This document shows, in pieces, positions 57,874 through 64,000 of a stretch of DNA of 64,000 nt. The stretch is from Desmodus rotundus (Eukaryota; Chordata; Mammalia; Chiroptera; Phyllostomidae): NCBI RefSeq assembly GCF_022682495.2, contig NC_071392.1:76778097-76842096 (forward strand), in the 5' to 3' direction. Every line of letters begins with the position of its first letter. The stretch's first letter is position 1. The notes beneath the pieces were generated by a model. That model saw nothing but the letters and a program-made list of their open reading frames with translations, was not told the origin of the DNA and ran no database searches. A program made the translations under genes and the position numbers.

Positions 57874-57913
57874 GGGGTGCAGGGTGCAGGGGTGCAGGGG
57901 TGCAGGGGTGCAG
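57874..57913. repeat. GGGGTGCA minisatellite, G-quadruplex type
   Basis: The unit GGGGTGCA is repeated about five times, with one 7-bp unit (GGGTGCA). The plus strand therefore has five runs of 3-4 G separated by TGCA loops of four bases, meeting the usual G3+N1-7 pattern. Confidence 0.9.
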
Positions 57914-59789
57914 TGGATGGGGGAGGGGCACGCTTAGTGTGGACCAGGGCAGGTGCGGGCCCACCGTATCCCAAGCTCTGCAGTTTTATAGTCAAAGATC
58001 GGATACCTGATGGGCCTTTAACCTACCTGAGAACAAATCAATTTTTTACATTTCATTTCACCACGCTCAGCTTTTCTCGTTCTTACACAGCCGCATGTAG
58101 AAAGAAGAATGAGTAATATTCAAACGCAGTAACGGTACACTGAACAGCCCTCACACAACGGAGCTATCAGACGCGTGCCACGTTAACGCTATGCTACATT
58201 CTTCTCACACAAGAAAACTTCAAAGGGGGCTTATTATAGAACCTGTGGGAATCCCCCTGGTGAGTTTAAGAATCTCTTAAGTGACTAAAAGCAGAATTGA
58301 GGGGCCAGGGAAAGGATTTCCCCTACGGCTGATTAAAAGCACTATTCTGTTTTTGAGCTGTCACATCAAGGAACCATGAAGTGAGCAAAGCTCCCTTAAT
58401 GTGCTTTTTAAACGTTTTCCCCTAGTACTGGACTCTAAGACTGACGAAGACAAAATACTCTAAACACACGCAGGACTATTTCTTATGTAAGTTCACAGTA
58501 ACGAGAAGAAACCTGAGGTTCTAATGTTCTGAAAATAGACTTTCACTGGTCCACTTAAATGCAATGTTTGCTACTACGGAATTCAGTGTCTGCAAGTGTG
58601 GATTTGCAAAATTGGTTATTTTGGGCATCACAAATTTTATTACAAGGTTCTTTTTTGAAACAGTAAGTTATCTTAAAAGCATGTAAAACAATGATTCAAT
58701 GAACAAAAACATTATATATAGAATTTCAAGAACATTCTTATACTAAAAATGATTTATTCTTCTTTCATTCTTACTTAGAAATGGATTGAAGTAAAAATAT
58801 AAATAGTCATTTGAGTTTGGCACAAACATCAGACAAAAGAAATCAGATCCATCGCGAATGTCATCTCACGAACAACACAGAAACCAGATGCGGTCTGGTA
58901 CCTGAACTCCTGAGGCTCAGCGGCTTCACCGCCACAGAGGTGTGTGCGGGGCCAAGCCACCTGTTGTGACGTCAGAATGTGTGTCACAGAGCGTCACAGC
59001 TCATAAACCATTCAGGGAATCTCATACACAGAAGAAGATTTTTCATCAAAACAATCAGACTAAATATATTTTGTTATATTGATGAGACAAGCTTCAGTGT
59101 GGATGAAACGTTCTCACGCTAACCTTCCTTCCCCAACTATAGAAGACGAGGCTTCCTTCTGCCAGAAGAATAAAGTACCAGCTGTGCAGCCCCAGGGGCA
59201 GAATGGCCCAGGTGGCACAAGGATGCCCTGCGCAGGGTATAAAGATGCTAAAATAAAGCCAATAAACCAAACATATTAGGACTGGAGGAAAGATTCGGCA
59301 CAGCTACCAACTACATGAAATCCTTCTTAGACCTAGCTATTTGTATTAATTCCTGAGGCTGTAAACACAAACTCTATACAGTGAACAAAAAAAATCACAG
59401 CCATGATTCAAACACAACAGGGTACAGATAAATGGAGCAATTAACAAAAGTTCTTAAGCTGAGTCTACACTGTGCTTAGTGTCTTTCTTAGGGAAAGGGG
59501 GGCAGGGGATAGGTTTAAGGTGGAGAAACCTGGTGACCACTCCCCTGGCCAGGTGATCAAGGTCAAGTGGGTCTCATATTCCCTTCATACAGTGGGGATA
59601 AGAATGTCACTTCACCTCTGTGGTCATCCTCTCAAAAACCCGTAATCCCAGCCTAATAATCAGAAAAACAGAAGCAGAAGTCCAAAGTGAGGGACATCCT
59701 ACACATTATCTAACCAGCATTCCTCCCAACTGACAAGGTCATCGGTAACAAGCAAGTCTGAGAAACCGTCAGCCCAGAAGACACTAAAG
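57914..59789. other. Unassigned non-coding stretch
   Basis: No gene or repeat family is recognised. A perfect CRE-type palindrome TGACGTCA lies at 58967-58974. AT-rich sequence dominates 58600-58810. Confidence 0.5.
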
Positions 59790-60030
59790 AGACACGATGA
59801 CAAACAACAGGAGATGCTGGGTGGGTCCTGGACCAGAAACAGGGCATTAGGGAAACACCAGTGAAAGCTGAGGGAAGTGCAGATTTTAATTAACAGTAAT
59901 GTACCAAAGTTCATCCCTTAACTTCGACAAATGCAATGTAACACTATGAGAGTCAGCAGTTGGGGCAACTAGGTGAGGGACACATGGGAACTCTGCACTA
60001 CCTTTGCAAATCTAAAATTATTTCAAGTAT
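59790..60030 (+). mobile_element. Old L1 3'UTR fragment
   Basis: 'TGGGTCCTGGACCAGAAACAGGGCATTAGGGAAACACC', 'TTAATTAACAGTAATGTACCAAAG', 'GGCAACTAGGTGAGGGACACATGGGAACTCTGCACTACCTTTGCAAATCTAAAATTATTTCAA' follow an old L1 3' terminus in order. Confidence 0.8.
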
Positions 60031-60624
60031 CGGGTTTATCCCAACTTGTAAAAACTGGGCCCACAGCACCCCGTGTGCGTTGCAGCACCGGGCACACCCA
60101 CACACGCAGGGCAGGGTCCTGACCAACAGACACTTCGGTCAATTTGGAACCTGAGATGCCCAGAGACCACAGATGGCATGCATGTGACGAAAACAAACAT
60201 CCCTGAGGTGCCTAACGCTTCCATCTGAAGTGAAAAACAGGCAGTTTCACGCAAGAAAAAAGACAAAGGCTAAATGGGCTGGCCCGGAGCAAACACATGA
60301 CAAAGCAGCCTCCATCCTTCACGGAGCCACCACCAGAACCCCAGGCCCTGTGAGAGAGAGTCACGCAGACTTCCCTCACAGGCCCAGCAGGCTTTGTGCA
60401 CTATTCCTTCACCTAAGAAAGGGTAAGTCGGGGGAAAGGAGGAGTGCAGATGTTACCGACTATTTTCAAGGGTCTGCTAAGTCCGGGAACATGTGGCACC
60501 ATGCAAGCCTGTCCGGTAAGGTGGGGACTGCTTTCATTGCCTTGAATTTTAATCAAGAAAGAAATCTAGGTATTATCTTCTCCAGCCCGAAAGTTCCAGA
60601 ATTCATAAACTTTCAACAAATATG
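60031..60624. other. Unassigned non-coding stretch
   Basis: No gene is recognised. A 131-codon plus-strand frame (60230-60625) has no domain and ends at the L1 border. Confidence 0.5.
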
Positions 60625-61341
60625 ATTCATATCTTGTTTGAAAACATGCACCACACATATTTAAGATTAAAATCTTACCAAGTATCTTTCCTGACCACAA
60701 TGGAATGAAACTAGAAATCAACAGCAGAAGACAAACTGGAAAATACACAAGCAGGTGGAACATAAACAACACTCTTGAATTAACAATACGTCATAGAAGA
60801 AATCAAAAGGGAAATGAGAAAGTATCTGGAGAGAAATGAAAACGAAAACACAACACACCAAAATTTATGGGAGGCAACCAAAGCAACATTAGGAAGGGAG
60901 TTGATAGTGGTGAACACCTACAATGGAAAAAATGATCCCAAATAAACAAGCTAACTTTATGCCTTGGTGAACCAGAAAACAAAGAATAAACTAAGCCACA
61001 AGTTAGCAGAAGGAAGGAAATAATAAATCGTAGAGCAGAAATAAGCAAAATCATGGGTAGAAAAAAACAGGAAAAAAATCAAAGTTAAGAGTTGGTTTTT
61101 TGAAAAGATCAACAAAACTGACAAACCCTGACAATGACTAAGTAATAAAGAGCGAACTCAATAAAATCAGAAATGCAAGAGGAGACCTAGTAACTGATGA
61201 CATAGAAATAAAATGTTTATGTAAACAACTATATACTAATAAATTGGATAACCTAGAAGAAATGGATAAATTCCTACAAACATACAACCAACAAGACTGA
61301 ATCATGAAGAAAATAAAAAATATAAACTAGTAACAACTAGT

Positions 61342-61359
61342 TTGTAAACTAGTTTACAA
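61342..61359. repeat. 18-bp perfect palindrome
   Basis: TTGTAAACTAGTTTACAA is its own reverse complement. It sits in a cluster of AACTAG repeats (61320-61365) within the L1 remnant. Confidence 0.95.
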
Positions 61360-61652
61360 CTAGACTGAATTGGTAATCAAAAACTTCACAACAAAGAAAA
61401 GCCCAGAACAAATGACGTCACTGGTGAATTCTATCAAATACTTTAAGAAGTATTAAAGCTACTCTTCTTAAATTGGCACAAGCATAAGGACAGACATGCA
61501 GACCGAACAGAGAGGCCAGAAATAGAGGCACACATATATAGTTAACTGATCTTCAATAAAGGCACCAAGAATACACAAAGGGGAAAAGGACATCCTCTTC
61601 AGTAAGTGGTGCTAGGAAAACTGGATACCCCATGCTAAAAAATCAAACTGGA

Positions 61653-61880
61653 GCCCTGACTAGTGTGGCTCAGTTGGTTAGGTGTCATCCCACAAAGCGG
61701 AAGGTCACTGGTTCGATTCCCAGTCAGGGCACATGCCTGGGTTGGGGGTTCAGTCCCGTTAGGGCACAGACAAGAGGCAACCGATGGATGTTTCTTTCTC
61801 CCATCAATGTTTCTCTCCCTCTCTTTCTCCTCCCCTTTCCCTCTAAAAAATAAATAAAATCTTAAAAAAACAAACAACAA
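61653..61880 (+). mobile_element. Ves-type SINE nested in L1
   Basis: The head 'GCCCTGACTAGTGTGGCTCAG', B-box 'GGTTCGATTCCC', CT-rich body and A-rich tail (AAAAAATAAATAAAATC) identify a Ves SINE. The L1 sequence AAAAATCAAACTGGA on the left and AAAACATGAAATTAGA on the right are similar and probably the diverged target duplication. The SINE is therefore younger than the L1. Confidence 0.93.
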
Positions 61881-63010
61881 AAACATGAAATTAGACCTTT
61901 ATTTTATATCATACACAAAAGTCAACTCAAAAATTGGTTGAAGACTTCAACGTAAGGTCTGAAACTATAAACTCCTAGCAGAAAACATGGGGGGAAGCTT
62001 CATGACATTGATCTTGCAACAAAAGCAAAATTAGACAAGAGGGACAACAAAAACTGAAAAGATTTTGCACACCAAAGGAAATAATCAACAGAGTGAAGAG
62101 AAAATCCACAAAATAGGAGAAAATATTTGCAAACTGCATATGGATATAGTTATGGATATACTACTATCCACAATCTATAAAGACCCCTAAAATTCCATAG
62201 TTAGTAAGTAAATAAGTAAAATGATTTAAAAATGGGCAAAGGACTTGAATAGACATTTCTCCAAAGAAGACATACAAATGGCCAACAGGTATAAAAAAAA
62301 ATGTTTGATATCACTAGTCATCAGGGAAATGCAAATCTAAACCACAATGAGATATCACCTCACCTGTTAGGATGGCCATTATCCAAAATAAATGGATAAA
62401 TAAATAACAAGTGTTGGCAAGGATGTGAAGAAGTCAGTATCCTTGCTCACTGCTGGTGGAAATGTACAATGGTGCAGCTGCTGTGGAAAACAATACGGAG
62501 GTTCCACAAAATATTAAAAATAGAACTGCTATATGATCCAGCAATTATATTTTGGATATATTCAGTCCAAAAGAATTGAAAGTGGGGTCTCAGAGACATT
62601 TGTTCCCCTGTTCATTGCAGCATTATTCTTAGTAGTGAAGAGGTGAAAACAGCCATCTGTGAATGAATGGATAAAGGAAATGTGGTATACACTTAAAATG
62701 GAGTATTAATCAGCCTTTAAAAAGAAGGAAATCCTGCTACATTTGACAAGGTTTTAAAGGAGCCTTGAGGGCATTATGCTAAGTGAAATAAGCCAATCAC
62801 AGAAGGACAGGTACCGCAGGAGTCCCATTTACAGTCAGGCACCCAAAGCAGTCACACTCACAGACACTCAAAGGAGAATGGCGGTTGCCAGGGGCAATGA
62901 GGAGTTGCTCTCAGTGTGTATAAAGTTTCAGTCATGCAAGATGGAAGAGTTCTCGAGACCTGCTATCCAACATTGTGCTTACATTAACAATAACGTACTG
63001 TACACTCAGG

Positions 63011-64000
63011 AATTTACAAAGGTGAAAAAAAAAATGCATCGCCATTCTCGTTACGTTCAGGAATACATCTGTACTTGGTAAAAGTGTAAAAACGTATGTG
63101 AGAATGATAAACATCAAATTCATGAGAGTTACCTCTTGTGAAAGAAGAGCACACATCATGTTTTAATAACTGCGTAACATTTTAATTCCATAATCTTCCT
63201 TATGCTTTCCTCCCATGCCTGCAATATTCTGTAATTTAAAAAAAGTTAAATTTAAAGGAAAGAACTTGCCCCTATGCCATTAATGCTCTACCGTCTTTCT
63301 ACCACAATAAACAAGAGGAATGAATTCATGTGGACAACAGACTATTGTGGATGTTACCAAATTCTGAAATAGGAACAAATTTTGTGGTGGGAGCAAAAAA
63401 AAAAAAAAAAAAAAAAAAAAGAGCTACGGCATTCTTTTCTCTTTTATATTCTTTTTTTAATGTTGCAATCTCAAAAGCATTTACAAGTTGGAAACTCCTT
63501 CGTGTACCAGCGACGATCATTCTAAATGGGCTCCTACACAGATAAATTCCTGTATAACTTCTACAGTAACTCTACTTCTCTTTCTCCTGCTTAAGAAATT
63601 ATCACATTTCAAGGGAGTAAGAGTAAAATTATAGGGAGAACTTTGCTTTTGTCAAGTTTCAAACACAGTGGCACCATAATTTGAATCAAGGCAGTGTAAC
63701 TGTGAGCAAGGAACAAGCCTCAGAGAAAAATTCTACAAGTAGGATTCAGAGTAAAAGGAGACGCCCAGAATTGTTCTTTCTAAATTCCAACATTTTCCAA
63801 TTTAAAAAGCTGCTCAAGTATAATCATAATTATGTAAAACACAATATGCGCATGGACAAATGCTACCAAAATAAAGAGCTGTCCTGGATAATTTAAATCA
63901 AAAAACACATTGACATGAATCATTCACACAGCTGACATAAAACTATTTCCCTAAATTAGAATAATTCCACAACTGCCAACTTCACTCTGTTTATCTCTAT
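63011..64000. other. Unassigned stretch with an A25 run
   Basis: No gene is recognised. A run of about 25 A at 63396-63420 has no retroposon body that I can recognise on its left. Frames crossing it read poly-Lys or poly-Phe and are artefacts. Confidence 0.5.

Larger units (their letters stand above)
60625..63010 (+). mobile_element. 5'-truncated L1 with RT deletion, interrupted by a SINE
   Basis: It starts in late endonuclease/linker sequence ('KREMRKYLERNENENTTHQNLWEA' near 60800-60880). It goes through 'KSWFFEKINKTDKP' (about 61085-61127) to 'TGEFYQ' at the RT start (about 61420-61440), then jumps to C-terminal sequence ('NWHKHKDRHADRTERPEIEA', about 61475-61530). The ORF2 C-terminus and 3'UTR follow ('CATTATGCTAAGTGAAATAAG' near 62770) up to about 63010. 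The RT catalytic core is missing. A Ves SINE splits it at 61653. The frame is heavily broken. Confidence 0.88.

Noticed and set aside
63330..63545. Poly-lysine/poly-phenylalanine frames
   Set aside because: They come from translating the A25 run.
1..64000. CRISPR arrays, operons, insertion sequences, riboswitches
   Set aside because: The window is vertebrate nuclear DNA; the repeats are SINE/LINE/DNA-transposon types and no prokaryotic gene arrangement is present.

Overview
This window is mammalian nuclear DNA, almost certainly from a bat. The main evidence is a set of seven tRNA-derived SINEs of the Ves type. Each has a head reading like 'GCCCTGGCC..TGTGGCTCAGTTGG', a B-box like 'GGTTCGATTCC', a CT-rich body and a tail near 'AAATCAATGAACATATCCTCGGGTGAGGAT'-type sequence. 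Ves SINEs are characteristic of yangochiropteran (micro)bats. Two HAL1-type retroelements and several short mariner derivatives fit the same lineage. I saw no HeliBat-like Helitron ends; these are common in vespertilionid bats, so another yangochiropteran family is possible. That last point is weak inference.

I find no protein-coding gene, exon, rRNA or tRNA gene that I can support. Open frames of 60-240 codons are scattered on both strands. They either fall in repeats or lack any recognisable domain, codon pattern or splice context. The window is therefore best read as intergenic or deep intronic DNA, and its content is a layered record of transposon insertions.

Layout. 1-10 kb: an L1 3' end, Ves SINEs, an inverted ('twin-primed') L1 insertion, MIR fragments, an orphan L1 5'UTR piece and a small mariner MITE. 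9-20 kb: L2 copies in both orientations, an L1 3' end beside a CpG-dense patch (12.3-12.7 kb), a 209-bp MITE and Ves SINEs. 20-33 kb: MIR, an old LTR-like repeat, a Ves SINE with a perfect target duplication, and a complete ORF1-only HAL1 element (26.1-28.1 kb, minus strand). 33-46 kb: L1 3'UTR remnants, a mariner carrying a decayed transposase C-terminus between two MER5A copies, two MLT1-type LTRs (one nested in an L2), a second complete HAL1 (43.0-44.7 kb, plus strand) and a 546-bp mariner derivative. 46-52 kb: a 270-bp all-purine microsatellite ladder and a second, same-sized mariner derivative. 52-64 kb: an internally deleted L1 with its 5'UTR (52.9-56.1 kb), L2 ends, a G-quadruplex-type minisatellite, and another RT-deleted L1 (60.6-63.0 kb) interrupted by a Ves SINE.

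Nothing here forms an operon or pathway. The relationships are parasitic: the non-autonomous elements (Ves, HAL1, MIR, mariner MITEs) depended on enzymes supplied elsewhere by L1, L2 or mariner. Every transposase or L1 reading frame that I can see is broken. The most interesting items are the two ORF2-less, target-duplication-flanked HAL1 elements with related ORF1/3'UTRs but unrelated 5'UTRs, the matched pair of internally deleted mariners, and the CpG-dense patch that includes a GC-drifted L1 tail.
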